Notes: a model not told the origin generated them from the letters alone. A DNA stretch of 64,000 nt from JAFRXK01 sp045603305 (GCA_045603305.1 JAZULV010000140.1:5926-69925); one strand, 5' to 3'. Shown: positions 1 to 9,148, numbered from the stretch's first letter. Numbers and translations are program-made.

Positions 1-6
1 TTTTCT

Positions 7-837
7 ATGGCTGAATTTGGTGAAAACATAAAAAAAGCTAGGGTGGAAAAAGGTATTACACAACAAACGCTTGCAAACCATCTTTTTGTTACTAGACAAG
101 CTGTTTCTCGTTGGGAGGGCGGCTCTCGCTACCCGGACTTGATGACTGCTAAAAAACTATCGAATTTTTTAGATATTTCCCTCGATGATTTGCTAAGCAA
201 TGAAGATATGAAGCTCTATCCCGAAAAAAATACAATTTTGGAGTCTCCAATTTCAAAAGGTACCCAGACAGCAATTATTTCCGTAGCATTCATGTGTTAT
301 TTAATAATCAGTATATGGTATTTTTATGACATAGCGAGAATTAACACAGAAATTAACGTAACATATATTGTCACTGCAATTAAGCCGTTCTTGCTAACCT
401 GCATTCTTATTTACGCTGGAATTATGTCAATCCGAAATCAATTGAATCCCCACATTGCTGCCATTATTTCCACTATCTATTTTGGTACGCATTCTCTCTC
501 ATGTGTAGTCAATGCCATTATGCCGCTCAGTGGCCGTGGAATTATCATGTTGGTAGTGCAGGCAATTGTTTATGCTTTAATTCTAGCTTTGTTTTTACGT
601 TTTTTTCAAAAGAGCAATGAGCGTAATCCGACTAAATTGTATTTGATTTGTACGTTGTGCGCGGTAATGAGGGTGTTTGATTATAGTCATTCGATGATTG
701 CTGCCTCTGATAATATACAATTTGATTATATTTTTTCAATTTCTACCGTACAAACATTGGCTGAAATGCTTCTTTTGGGATTGCTTTGCTATTTAGTATA
801 TAATCTGAACTGCAAGCGAAAAAGAGCTGCAATATAA
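7..837 (+). CDS. XRE-family regulator with C-terminal membrane domain
   Basis: Probable DNA-binding regulator of 276 residues. Residues 5-60 form a helix-turn-helix of the Cro/CI type, with the typical QQTLANHL and TRQAVSRWE elements. Residues from about 85 to the end hold roughly six hydrophobic segments, so the protein is likely anchored in the membrane. This fusion is common in Firmicutes, but its signal is generally unknown. The start ATG is only seven bases from the window edge, so upstream control cannot be seen. A relative with the same plan but a different membrane part lies at 14219. The family call is firm; the targets are unknown. Confidence 0.8.
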   Translation: MAEFGENIKKARVEKGITQQTLANHLFVTRQAVSRWEGGSRYPDLMTAKKLSNFLDISLDDLLSNEDMKLYPEKNTILESPISKGTQTAIISVAFMCYLIISIWYFYDIARINTEINVTYIVTAIKPFLLTCILIYAGIMSIRNQLNPHIAAIISTIYFGTHSLSCVVNAIMPLSGRGIIMLVVQAIVYALILALFLRFFQKSNERNPTKLYLICTLCAVMRVFDYSHSMIAASDNIQFDYIFSISTVQTLAEMLLLGLLCYLVYNLNCKRKRAAI

Positions 838-1033
838 TTACTGCATACATTTCATGTGTTTTTTTATAAGAGTCAGAGTATTGACTAACTGGATGTAGCA
901 TCTATTCCTTAATATATCTCGTTAGATATTTCGCTATCAAAGAATTAAACACATTATCCATATTGTCGTTGTTGTCTGCGATTTTACTTATCATCAGTAT
1001 ATTCGTGAAATCAGCAAGAAAACGACATAATAA

Positions 1034-1059
1034 GAGCCTGCTCTGATGAGCAGGCCCTC
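1034..1059. terminator. Hairpin downstream of the XRE regulator and toxin remnant
   Basis: GCCTGCTC (1036-1043) and GAGCAGGC (1048-1055) form a perfect 8-bp stem with loop TGAT, extended imperfectly on both sides. The following T content is modest on either strand. It lies between converging genes and may end transcripts from both. The rest of 838-1100 shows nothing recognisable. Confidence 0.5.
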
Positions 1060-1100
1060 TGTTATATATTCTTTATTACTTACTTTTGGTTTTGGTGTTC

Positions 1101-1258
1101 TCAAGATAGTATCAGCATTAGACTGGTTTGCAACATCAGGATAATCCTCTTGAAATTCAATAAGAAGTTCCTTTGAACGAAGTTCTTTAAGCTCTCAGAT
1201 GACATTTCGCACCTCACTTTCTACGATATTGAATCGTATAAATTCAGGGATTGCTTCT
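1101..1258 (-). pseudogene. Remnant of antitoxin C-terminus and start of an AbiEii-like toxin gene
   Basis: Minus-strand remnant. In a different frame from the XRE gene at 1259, the reading QFEEAIPEF..NIVESEVRNVI runs to a stop at 1195-1197 and looks like the lost C-terminus of that regulator. An ATG at 1205 overlaps it and opens MSSESLKNFV, which resembles the start of nucleotidyltransferase (AbiEii/AbiGii-type) toxins that follow such regulators. That frame closes after 34 codons at 1101, so no toxin could be made. The family names come from recalled family resemblance; the frame break and the stop are seen directly. Confidence 0.45.
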
Positions 1259-1765
1259 TCAAATTGCTTTTTTCTTTATATGATTGTTTTTAGAAACAGT
1301 TGAGGTCACAATTATACTTGCCGGATATATCGGCTCACTTAATTTGCAACACCGCAAATCATTGTATTCACTACATAACGGTATATTATTTACCCTACTA
1401 ATATAATCGAGCATAGCAAGCAAATATAAGCTCTCAGGAAACCATTCCCTTTCGTAATATTTGCGAATAGTATTGCTTTCTATAGTTTCAATAATGAAAT
1501 CAATATCACCTAGTTCCTTTACACGATGACAAATATTACTTTTATACAATTCAAAATCACAACGCTTTGCAATGTAAGGTTCTAGCAAAGTTTCCATCGT
1601 AACATCTAACTCTTTAGAAATCTTATATATTGTTTCTGCAGAACACTTTTCAACTTGAGCTTTCCCGCTGCATATATCTGATATAGTTGTATACGGTATG
1701 CCACTATTTTTAGACAGCCTATACTTTGTAATATTCTTCTTTTGCATTAACTCGTTTATCAACAT
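1259..1765 (-). CDS. XRE-family antitoxin-like regulator, C-terminally frameshifted
   Basis: Protein of 168 residues with an N-terminal helix-turn-helix (about 1-60, containing YRLSKNSGIPYTTISDICSG). The middle part, with KSNICHRVKELGDIDF and YLLAMLDYISRVNN, is typical of regulators paired with AbiEii-type toxins. The last residues (HIKKKAI) appear to result from a frameshift in an A-rich run, because the expected tail continues in another frame at 1195-1258. It has its own promoter with a CGGTTAACCG palindrome in the spacer, so it is probably autoregulated. The partner toxin is reduced to a stub. It may survive as an orphan regulator. Confidence 0.65.
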   Translation of the reverse strand: MLINELMQKKNITKYRLSKNSGIPYTTISDICSGKAQVEKCSAETIYKISKELDVTMETLLEPYIAKRCDFELYKSNICHRVKELGDIDFIIETIESNTIRKYYEREWFPESLYLLAMLDYISRVNNIPLCSEYNDLRCCKLSEPIYPASIIVTSTVSKNNHIKKKAI

Positions 1766-1787
1766 AACGTATCACCTCTTTAAGCAA

Positions 1788-1816
1788 AGTATATCGGTTA
1801 ACCGTTATATTGTCAA
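1788..1816 (-). promoter_or_regulatory. Sigma-A promoter with palindromic operator for the XRE regulator
   Basis: On the minus strand a consensus -35 TTGACA (1811-1816) is followed by a 17-bp spacer and -10 TATACT (1788-1793). The spacer contains the perfect palindrome CGGTTAACCG (1795-1804). A protein bound there would block RNA polymerase, which fits autorepression by the XRE product. Confidence 0.7.
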
Positions 1817-1837
1817 CAAATAGCTTTTATCCATTTC

Positions 1838-2713
1838 TTATTTCTCATCACTGTTCCCTATTTTACTAAAAGCACAGTCTATTGATGATAAAAACTCCTG
1901 TAACGCAAAGGTTTTATCCTTAGTACTGATATAAAGTGCCGCTTTCTCAATATTTTCTCTGCAAAATATTATTTGTTGTGTCCTTTCTGCTAGTACAAAC
2001 TCATTATATGGTATTTGTAATCGTACATCTGCAAATCTTTTCTTCCTGCTTACCAATCTTCTTTCTTTGCCAAATCCTTGCACTAACATCGAATCCGGCA
2101 TACATATAGGTATTATTGCTACGCTGTCTAAATTTTGTGAAAAATCAATATTATTAAATTTTTCATTAAGTATTTTCTCTATCGGTCGCAAAATCTCTAT
2201 TATCATCATGCTAGTCGGACTTTTAGACTCGGTACTGAAAAACAAAAACTTCTTTTTCTGAAACAAATTATAATTACTTGCATACTCAACATTTAATTTC
2301 CTGCCATCTTTATAGAAATTCAAAATTTCCATGCGCATATTTTTATGATTATCCGGATTGCAATTATATATATTTAGATTTGACCTGGACAATACATATT
2401 TTAAGTTAGGAAAAAGATTAAGTTTAACTCCCTCTTCATCCGAGTCCGTTTCCTCAAAATCTAACACAAGCGTATCTAAATCTTTCTGGTTATATAAGCA
2501 TTGTAATCCTTCCGGAGTGGGAACACCCCCGGTCAATATTAATGTAGTAATTCGCTGAAACAAGTCTAGATACTGTAATGAGCTTAAATCAATTTGTACA
2601 CACTCGCAATGAGAATAATTAGTTCGAATTTCAGTAATATCATTATCGTCATAAACATATACTTCAAGAACTTTCTTATCTTCTCCATCTATAGTTTTGT
2701 TTTGTAAACGCAT
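1838..2713 (-). CDS. Hypothetical protein, leucine-rich-repeat-like N-terminal half
   Basis: I do not recognise this 291-residue protein. Residues about 35-130 have regularly spaced leucines (QIDLSSLQYLDLF, TTLILTGG, LDTLVLDFEE, LFPNLKYVLSRSNL), suggesting a few degenerate leucine-rich repeats. The C-terminal half is mixed alpha/beta without a known motif. There is no signal peptide or membrane segment. GAGGA precedes the ATG at a suitable distance. It lies 36 bp downstream of the broken gene at 2750-3131 on the same strand, in an accessory patch. An immunity or effector-associated role is possible but unproven. Confidence 0.5.
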   Translation of the reverse strand: MRLQNKTIDGEDKKVLEVYVYDDNDITEIRTNYSHCECVQIDLSSLQYLDLFQRITTLILTGGVPTPEGLQCLYNQKDLDTLVLDFEETDSDEEGVKLNLFPNLKYVLSRSNLNIYNCNPDNHKNMRMEILNFYKDGRKLNVEYASNYNLFQKKKFLFFSTESKSPTSMMIIEILRPIEKILNEKFNNIDFSQNLDSVAIIPICMPDSMLVQGFGKERRLVSRKKRFADVRLQIPYNEFVLAERTQQIIFCRENIEKAALYISTKDKTFALQEFLSSIDCAFSKIGNSDEK

Positions 2714-2749
2714 GTCAATATCCTCAATTACATGAAAAGAATAAATTAA

Positions 2750-3131
2750 TCAATATTCTTGTCTTAACAGCAAAAACCTTGGTGGTGAACCTATCTCTTG
2801 CTCGCCCTGATAATATCCAATTCCATTGCCACAATATATAATACATATCTCACCTGTATGAGCCCGTTCAACCGCCTGTTTTAGCGATAACACTCCCACA
2901 TAATCTTCTCCGATAAAATATACATCCTGTACTCCACTTAATTTAAATAAGCATTCTTCCATTTCGTCACCAGTCATATATTGTACCTTGTGCAAATACG
3001 CCTGAATAAATATATCCGGAGATACAAATCTCCACGCATTCATCCTTTTTTTAGAACTATTAAAGTCTTTTCTGTTTGTTTTTCTTAATAAACTTTCTTA
3101 TAAATTCAACTTCAATACTGTCACTATTCAT
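2750..3131 (-). pseudogene. Frameshifted small hypothetical gene
   Basis: The open part (2750-3043) encodes 97 residues starting MNAWRFVSPD. A better start lies upstream: ATG at 3131 with a GAGGT ribosome site opens MNSDSIEVEFIRKFIKKN and stops at 3060-3062. One frameshift near 3060 would join the two into a protein of about 126 residues. The N-terminal motif FIRKFI plus a basic stretch resembles small Firmicutes proteins often found near polymorphic toxin or immunity genes. Whether the shift is real or a sequencing error cannot be judged here. Confidence 0.5.
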
Positions 3132-3147
3132 ATTTACCTCTTATAAA

Positions 3148-3795
3148 CTAAAACAACAACACTTCTTTCCCCAGCACAGCATAATACATCTGACCATTCT
3201 TTACTATCTCAGCCTTAGCATTCACCGCCTCGGTAAGCTTATTTATAATTCTGTCCGTATCCTCTACCGGCACCATTATGGTCATATTCACTTTGTCGGT
3301 GTACCGGGTATCAAGTACCGTAATTCCCTCCTGGGCGGTAATATACTGAATCTTGCCAATAAGGGTATAATCACAGCCTATCTCAATACGGTCGGCAGGA
3401 ATTTTCTCTATTATGTCGCAGTTAGCAAGTCCTTCCTGCACTGATTTGGAATAGGCTCTTACAAGCCCGCCGGTGCCAAGCAGTGTACCACCAAAATATC
3501 TTGTAACAACGACGCATACGTTACGAACTTCTTCACCGATAAGCACGTCTAACATCGGTCTGCCCGCAGTCTGTGCCGGCTCCCCGTCGTCGCTGCATCT
3601 CATAATCTCATTATTAAGTCCCAGAACATAGGCAGAGCAGTTATGGGTAGCATTCCAGTACTTCTTCTTCATCTCATCTATAAATGCAATCGCTTCTTCT
3701 TCGGTAACAACCGGTCTTACTGTCGCTATAAATCTCGACTTTTTTTCTACTATCTCGCCCTCGGCACCATTGTATACAACTTTATGTCTCTTCAA
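3148..3795 (-). CDS. YigZ/IMPACT family protein
   Basis: Cytoplasmic protein of 215 residues. Residues about 15-125 match the IMPACT N-terminal domain (KKSRFIATVRPV, ATHNCSAYVLG, CSDDGEPAQTAGRPML, VVTRYFGGTLLGTGGLVRAY). The C-terminal part (about 140-205) matches the DUF1949 domain. Length is normal for the family. Eukaryotic IMPACT inhibits the Gcn2 kinase, but the bacterial role is not settled. It appears to be a single gene, convergent with nothing and divergent from the penicillin-binding protein. Confidence 0.9.
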   Translation of the reverse strand: MKRHKVVYNGAEGEIVEKKSRFIATVRPVVTEEEAIAFIDEMKKKYWNATHNCSAYVLGLNNEIMRCSDDGEPAQTAGRPMLDVLIGEEVRNVCVVVTRYFGGTLLGTGGLVRAYSKSVQEGLANCDIIEKIPADRIEIGCDYTLIGKIQYITAQEGITVLDTRYTDKVNMTIMVPVEDTDRIINKLTEAVNAKAEIVKNGQMYYAVLGKEVLLF

Positions 3796-4066
3796 AATCG
3801 TCCTCCATATTTGACTTTAACTTTTATATCTTAATTCTGAAATTAATAATATAATCCGGCTATAATTATTAATATAAACTTTATTAATTTACATAACTGC
3901 TTCGAGTAAATAATTACGCATTTATCTTTACAAAAATTATCGAGCCAAATTATCTTTATTTTTTATAATTATATAAGTAAAAGGGGAGATATGGCAAGAA
4001 ATTTATCATATTCTTAAATATTATGTAATAGTTTTATCCTTTTATTTGCTTTATTTATATTGATAA

Positions 4067-4091
4067 CTCTGATATAATACGCATATCAGAG
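4067..4091 (+). promoter_or_regulatory. Putative promoter and dyad upstream of the penicillin-binding protein
   Basis: TATAAT (4073-4078) sits 17 bp after a weak TTTATT. CTCTGATAT (4067-4075) and ATATCAGAG (4083-4091) form a perfect 9-bp inverted repeat overlapping the -10, a possible operator. Apart from this, 3796-4066 is AT-rich with no recognised feature. Confidence 0.45.
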
Positions 4092-4117
4092 ACAAGCTAT
4101 ATTTAGGAGGTTTTTTG

Positions 4118-6829
4118 ATGAATTATGGAATAGAGGGCACCAAATCACAGATTTCTTCGCTCTCCTCTAAAAAAAGCAAGAATAAAACAAAGGCTAAGGT
4201 CTTTTCATTTAAAATATTTTTAGCATTGTGCCTATGCATTCTGGCTACAGGTGTCTGCCTTGTCCTCGGCATGGTAAACGGCATACTTGATAATGCACCG
4301 GATATTGATTCTATTGAGTTTTCGCCGGTCAATACTGCTACTACTATTTATGATGCTGATGGCAATATTATAGAAACTTTGGTTACTGCAGGCTCGAACA
4401 GAACTGTAGTGGAATATTCGCAGATACCTAAGGACCTCGTAGATGCATTTGTTGCTATTGAAGATGCCCGTTTCTGGACGCATAAAGGTATCGACTTGAG
4501 AGGTATTGCCAGAGCAGCCTTATCAGGTATTACAAATCAAAGTCTTGATGAAGGTGCCAGCACCATTACCCAGCAGCTTATTAAGAATGTAGTATTTAAT
4601 GGCGGGGCTGAGTCAAACCTTGGTGCCAGACTAGAAAGAAAGCTTCAGGAACAGTATCTTGCCATCCAGCTCGAAGATACAACAGATAAAACCATTATCA
4701 TGCAGGACTACCTGAACACTATTAACTTAGGCAATAACACTTTGGGAGTTCAGGCTGCATCCAGAAGATATTTTAATAAGCATGTATCAGAGCTTACTCT
4801 TTCAGAATGTGCTGTTATTGCTTCAATAACACAGAATCCTTCTAAGTACAATCCTATAACTTTTCCTGAGAATAATATGGAAAAGCGAGCTATAGTTCTT
4901 GATTACATGGAAGAACAGGGGTACATTACAGACATTGAAAAAGCAGAAGCAATCGCTGATACCACCTCGGTATATGAAAGAATTGCCACGGTAAACGAAC
5001 AATTAAAAGCTGAGGATACTGTATACAGCTACTTTGTGGATGCTGTAATAAAAAACGTAACCAAGGACCTTATTAAGCAGGGCTACTCTGAAAATGAAGC
5101 CTACAACATGCTCTATAGTGGTGGTCTTCAGATATACACCACCCAGGATTCTGACATTCAGACAATAGTAGATGAAGAGATTAATAACCCTGCGAATTAT
5201 GGCAGTATGGTGCATTATTCATTCACTTATAGTCTTGCTGTCACCTCCGGTGACGGTACTACCCGCACATATAATGAAGCTCATGTGAAATCTTATTTGC
5301 AGGAACAACAGTCTGCTGCCAGACTTATTTTTAATAGTGAAGAAGAAATTGACAATTGTATAGAAGCCTTTAAAGCATCTGTACTCTCAGAAACTGATAA
5401 AATTACCGGCGAAGTATTATACAAGAATCTTCAGCCTCAGGCTTCTTTTGTGATTATGGATCAGAGTACCGGATATGTTTCAGCTATAAGCGGCGGTCGT
5501 GGAGAAAAGCTTACAAGCCTAAGCTTAAATCGTGCTACAAGCACATTAAGACAGCCGGGCTCAACCTTTAAGGTGCTTACCGCTTTCGCTCCGGCACTGG
5601 ATGCCGCAGGCAGTACACTGGCTACAACATACTATGATGAAGCTTACACCGTAGGTAATAAGAACTATTCAAACTGGTGGAGCTCCGGTTATGTAGGCTA
5701 TGCTAATATTCGTCAAGGTATTATTTACTCAATGAACATTGTCACACTGAAATGTATTAATGATACTGTCACTCCTCAGCTGGGTTTTGAATATGCAAAG
5801 AATTTTGGTATAACATCCCTTGTAGAAAGCAGAGAGCAGGAAGATGGTAATACTCTAACAGATATTGGTCCGGCATTATGTCTGGGTGGTCTCACTGACG
5901 GAGTTACCAACCTTGAACTCACTGCCGCCTATGCATCAATTGCTAATCATGGCGTATATACTGAGCCTGTATTTTATACCAAGATTCTCGATTCTACCGG
6001 TAAGATTATTCTAAATAACGAACCGGCTACTCATACTGTGCTTAAAGAATCAACTGCATTCCTTCTTACCGACGCTATGCAGGACGTTGTTGAACAAAGT
6101 ACTCTTTATGATACGGGAATAGGTTCTACTTCCGCGGCATGCAAGATTAATAATATGTCTACTGCCGGTAAGAGTGGTACTACAACCAACAATAACGATG
6201 TATGGTTTGTAGGTTACAGCCCATACTACACCGCATGTATCTGGGAAGGCTATGATGCTAATTACACCTTAGAAGAACCTTCAAACATCAAGCAGATTTG
6301 GAAGAATATCATGGACAGGGTACATGATGGACTTACTGATACCGGTTTCGGACCTGTACCAAGCGGTATTGAACAGGCTGTTATCTGCTCTAAGTGTGGC
6401 AACCTCGCAATAAAGGATGTATGTACAAACGACCCAAGAGGCGATTTAACCTACACAGAGTTTTTCGCTAAAGGAACTGTACCTACAGCGCACTGCACAT
6501 GCCACAAGTCAGTAGAAATATGTGCCCTGTCAAATATGGCTGCTACTTCTTTCTGTCCGGATACTTCAATAATAAACAAAGTATATATGATTCTTCCTGC
6601 AGAGGTTACCAGTGATACTGCTGATACCCAGTATGCAATTAGTGACGAGACATTAAATAATATATGTAAAATTCATTATAGTGGTAATGATACTGTAACA
6701 TTACCGCAAGAAAGTGAAACCGGTACTAATGAAAATAGTGAACAGTTATCATCTTCTGCAGACGATATAGAAAATGAGACTAATCTGAGCGATATATTTA
6801 ACAATATGTTTAACAACGAAAATCAATAA
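4118..6829 (+). CDS. Class A penicillin-binding protein (glycosyltransferase/transpeptidase)
   Basis: Membrane-anchored peptidoglycan synthase of 903 residues. The start chosen is the ATG at 4118, 7 bases after AGGAGG, not the TTG just before it. One transmembrane segment lies at about 29-55. The GT51 glycosyltransferase domain (about 75-260) has IEDARFW with catalytic Glu115 and EGASTITQQL. The transpeptidase domain (about 440-760) has STFK with Ser482, SMN at 538-540 and KSGTT from 685. The tail carries four CxxC-like cysteines and an acidic Ser/Glu-rich end, seen in clostridial PBP1 proteins. It polymerises and cross-links peptidoglycan outside the membrane. Confidence 0.95.
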   Translation: MNYGIEGTKSQISSLSSKKSKNKTKAKVFSFKIFLALCLCILATGVCLVLGMVNGILDNAPDIDSIEFSPVNTATTIYDADGNIIETLVTAGSNRTVVEYSQIPKDLVDAFVAIEDARFWTHKGIDLRGIARAALSGITNQSLDEGASTITQQLIKNVVFNGGAESNLGARLERKLQEQYLAIQLEDTTDKTIIMQDYLNTINLGNNTLGVQAASRRYFNKHVSELTLSECAVIASITQNPSKYNPITFPENNMEKRAIVLDYMEEQGYITDIEKAEAIADTTSVYERIATVNEQLKAEDTVYSYFVDAVIKNVTKDLIKQGYSENEAYNMLYSGGLQIYTTQDSDIQTIVDEEINNPANYGSMVHYSFTYSLAVTSGDGTTRTYNEAHVKSYLQEQQSAARLIFNSEEEIDNCIEAFKASVLSETDKITGEVLYKNLQPQASFVIMDQSTGYVSAISGGRGEKLTSLSLNRATSTLRQPGSTFKVLTAFAPALDAAGSTLATTYYDEAYTVGNKNYSNWWSSGYVGYANIRQGIIYSMNIVTLKCINDTVTPQLGFEYAKNFGITSLVESREQEDGNTLTDIGPALCLGGLTDGVTNLELTAAYASIANHGVYTEPVFYTKILDSTGKIILNNEPATHTVLKESTAFLLTDAMQDVVEQSTLYDTGIGSTSAACKINNMSTAGKSGTTTNNNDVWFVGYSPYYTACIWEGYDANYTLEEPSNIKQIWKNIMDRVHDGLTDTGFGPVPSGIEQAVICSKCGNLAIKDVCTNDPRGDLTYTEFFAKGTVPTAHCTCHKSVEICALSNMAATSFCPDTSIINKVYMILPAEVTSDTADTQYAISDETLNNICKIHYSGNDTVTLPQESETGTNENSEQLSSSADDIENETNLSDIFNNMFNNENQ

Positions 6830-6902
6830 AAACTGTCCTGTCTCACTCTATAATGATGTATATAAACTGTGTTTTGCCTACATCCTTTATTATAAAAAGG
6901 CA

Positions 6903-6958
6903 GGCAATTAATAATACCGAGAAGAACTATAAAAGTTCTCTCGGTATTATTAATTGCC
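6903..6958. terminator. Long hairpin after the penicillin-binding protein
   Basis: A nearly perfect inverted repeat of about 25 bp per arm: GGCAATTAATAATACCGAGA at 6903-6922 is matched by its complement ending at 6958, with further inner pairing and one bulge. It is between converging genes and probably acts as a bidirectional terminator. Confidence 0.6.
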
Positions 6959-6984
6959 TATATTTTATTAATCTGGACTAAAAA

Positions 6985-7638
6985 TCATTTTCCCGCAAAT
7001 CTGGTTCCGCACTCTACACAGAAATTAGGCAGACTCTCTCCTTTTTTCGGTGTCCATCCACAGTTGCTGCAAGTTAACGCAACAGGCTTTGTACTTCCGC
7101 ATTGTGTACAGAAATTACCGGTGTTTACGTTACCGCAGCTACAGTTCCACTGTGCCTTTTTCTCAACTATAGCTTCTTGCAACATATCTTCTTTTGATAT
7201 CTTCTGAGCATGTGCCATTGAATTTATTATACTATTCATCTTTATCATATCTGTCAATAGTTTTTCAGTAGCACTATCCATCTGAAATGAAGTAAATGAA
7301 AAGCTATCCAATGTCACTCCGAATCTCGATGGCCAATTCATTCCATCGTTTAATTCTTTAAGCAAGTTATCACTAATATCTACTTTCTTTAATTGTTCCA
7401 AATAGTCCAAGCCAAAAGGATCCTGATACATCTTACTAAAAACAATCGTTATGTATCCTCTTAACACTTCGGTCATATGCTTTAATTCTTCATCATCCAT
7501 TACAGTACACATATCACCTTTTACATACCCATACTTGGCTTCGTAGTTAATCCTACATTCCAAATTAATGCTTTCATCCTGAACAGTTATATACAGTTCA
7601 CCATCTACAGTTCCCCACTCATTTAATCTTTCTTCCAT
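6985..7638 (-). CDS. SPFH-like fragment with C-terminal zinc ribbons
   Basis: Protein of 217 residues. Residues about 1-150 resemble the tail of SPFH/band-7-like proteins of the YdjI group (VTLDSFSFTSFQMDSATEKLL, then a helical stretch). The C-terminus has two zinc-ribbon modules: CSCGNVNTGNFCTQCGS and CSNCGW..NFCVECG. It is shorter than typical YdjI proteins of about 300 residues, and no hydrophobic anchor is visible. A role near membranes or in envelope stress is suggested only by family. GGAGG lies close upstream of the ATG. Confidence 0.55.
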   Translation of the reverse strand: MEERLNEWGTVDGELYITVQDESINLECRINYEAKYGYVKGDMCTVMDDEELKHMTEVLRGYITIVFSKMYQDPFGLDYLEQLKKVDISDNLLKELNDGMNWPSRFGVTLDSFSFTSFQMDSATEKLLTDMIKMNSIINSMAHAQKISKEDMLQEAIVEKKAQWNCSCGNVNTGNFCTQCGSTKPVALTCSNCGWTPKKGESLPNFCVECGTRFAGK

Positions 7639-7882
7639 ATTCCCCTCCTAAAAAACTATACTATTTCATTAACAGCCGGTACAATGAATTATTTTCGAGA
7701 AACCAAACAAAAATATCAGTATATGTTTTCAGCACCTAAAGATATTTTATTGCACAATTATCTGAAATTAGCTTTCATTTATATATTATCATAAACAACT
7801 ATATATTTGAATGAATAAATTTTAAAGAATCAATAAATTTATTTATATTGCATAATTTCATCATTCCCAAAATCAAAAACAA

Positions 7883-7911
7883 ACTGTCTGAACATTAATA
7901 TGTCGGACAGT
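7883..7911 (-). terminator. Terminator of spoVAE
   Basis: ACTGTC (7883-7888) pairs with GACAGT (7906-7911), with additional inner pairs. On the minus strand the stem is followed by a T-rich run, as expected for the end of spoVAE. The remaining gap 7639-7882 is AT-rich without other signals. Confidence 0.55.
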
Positions 7912-7934
7912 CTGCTTAAATTAAACAATATTTT

Positions 7935-8288
7935 TCACTTCATCTTAGGCTTAAATATAAGCGCACCTATATACCCAAATACCAGTGCCGCGGCAATACC
8001 TGCCGCACAGGCACCAAGTCCACCTGTAAATATTCCTAAGAACCCTTCCTCTCCTATACCTTCTTTTACACCTTTCCAAAGCGAATTACCAAAACCAAGC
8101 AAAGGAAGGGAGGCTCCGGAACCCGCCCAGTCTATGAAGGGCTGATATAGTCCTAAAAAGCCCAAAACGTTGCCGAGGCACACTAAGAGTACCATAACTC
8201 TTCCCGGCATCATCTTCGTCTTCTCCATAAGAAGCTGTGCCAAGGCACATATAATACCACCCACGATAAATGCTTTTATATAATCCAT
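7935..8288 (-). CDS. spoVAE: Stage V sporulation protein AE
   Basis: Integral membrane protein of 117 residues, full length for the SpoVAE/SpoVAEb family. About four hydrophobic segments are visible, with the conserved AFIVGGIICALAQLL start and GNSLWKGVKEGIGEEGFLGIFTGGLGACAAGI. SpoVA proteins form the inner-membrane channel that moves calcium dipicolinate into the forespore and out at germination. spoVAE is usually next to spoVAC and spoVAD. Here its neighbours are unrelated and spoVAD lies about 7.3 kb away. GGAGGAG precedes the ATG. TTGGAT and TATAAT 16 bp apart lie upstream as a possible promoter, and no clear sigma-G site was found. Confidence 0.92.
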   Translation of the reverse strand: MDYIKAFIVGGIICALAQLLMEKTKMMPGRVMVLLVCLGNVLGFLGLYQPFIDWAGSGASLPLLGFGNSLWKGVKEGIGEEGFLGIFTGGLGACAAGIAAALVFGYIGALIFKPKMK

Positions 8289-8363
8289 GTTCTCCTCCAG
8301 ATTGCATTAAACTCATGTATAGTATTATACTTTTTACCTGATTTTATCCAATAACTATACCGA

Positions 8364-8933
8364 TTACTCTGTCTTGCCGGTAAATAACTTTCTCAAGAAA
8401 ATCTGAAGCTTTCTGTTATAAATAATAAGCTTACTTGTTACATAATTGATACCTATTACAATCGGGAACTCAACGTAGTTGGCAACAATCTCATCAATGC
8501 CAAGAACCTGAACAAAGAATATAAGAAGATAGTAATCAATTACCATAATAATGGCTCTTATTATTATAAACAATGCCAGCTCAATGGCATCCTCGCTCTT
8601 CTTATTCTCAGTGGTCTTAAACACACCAAATTTATTGCATACATATGACAATATCTTTGAAAATATCATCTGAATAATTTTGGCATACTTATATCCTACA
8701 ACGCCTATCCAAACAAGAGCATGATAAAAAAGCAGACCTATGATTGTCGTAACTGCTCCCCAGAAAACAAAAAGTGCAGACTCCATAAAAGGAGCTATTC
8801 TTTTATAAACCTTCTCAGGAAGTATCTTCTTAACAAAACCGTCTATATCAAAAAAACGCTCTACAAGGCTCTGCTTTCTTGGAACAGACTCAATAATTTC
8901 TTCATCATAATTCTTTAATTCTTCATTCTTCAT
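8364..8933 (-). CDS. GtrA-like membrane protein
   Basis: Membrane protein of 189 residues with four predicted transmembrane segments between about 50 and 175. The ending FPIVIGINYVTSKLIIYNR is characteristic of the GtrA family, whose members take part in moving polyprenyl-linked sugars across the membrane. It has an N-terminal cytoplasmic extension of about 45 charged residues. The ATG at 8933 is preferred because AGGTG lies six bases upstream; a GTG three codons earlier lacks a ribosome site. It is 75 bp upstream of spoVAE on the same strand and may be cotranscribed. No glycosyltransferase partner is nearby. Confidence 0.7.
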   Translation of the reverse strand: MKNEELKNYDEEIIESVPRKQSLVERFFDIDGFVKKILPEKVYKRIAPFMESALFVFWGAVTTIIGLLFYHALVWIGVVGYKYAKIIQMIFSKILSYVCNKFGVFKTTENKKSEDAIELALFIIIRAIIMVIDYYLLIFFVQVLGIDEIVANYVEFPIVIGINYVTSKLIIYNRKLQIFLRKLFTGKTE

Positions 8934-9148
8934 GTAAAACACCTGCTACTTGTAATATAATTTTTATATATAATAACACATTTATCAAGAATACTCACCT
9001 CTTTATTCAAATATTTTATACTTTTCTTGAATGATGTATTTTAGTGTGCTAATATAATAAACAACATAATTAATAATAATTGAATGATTAATCAACTTAC
9101 ATATATCATTCTTATAGATATTAATTCAAATATATACGGAGGTGCAGC

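Noticed and set aside
8943..9148. SAM riboswitch before metF
   Set aside because: None of the conserved core segments of the known SAM riboswitch classes is present.
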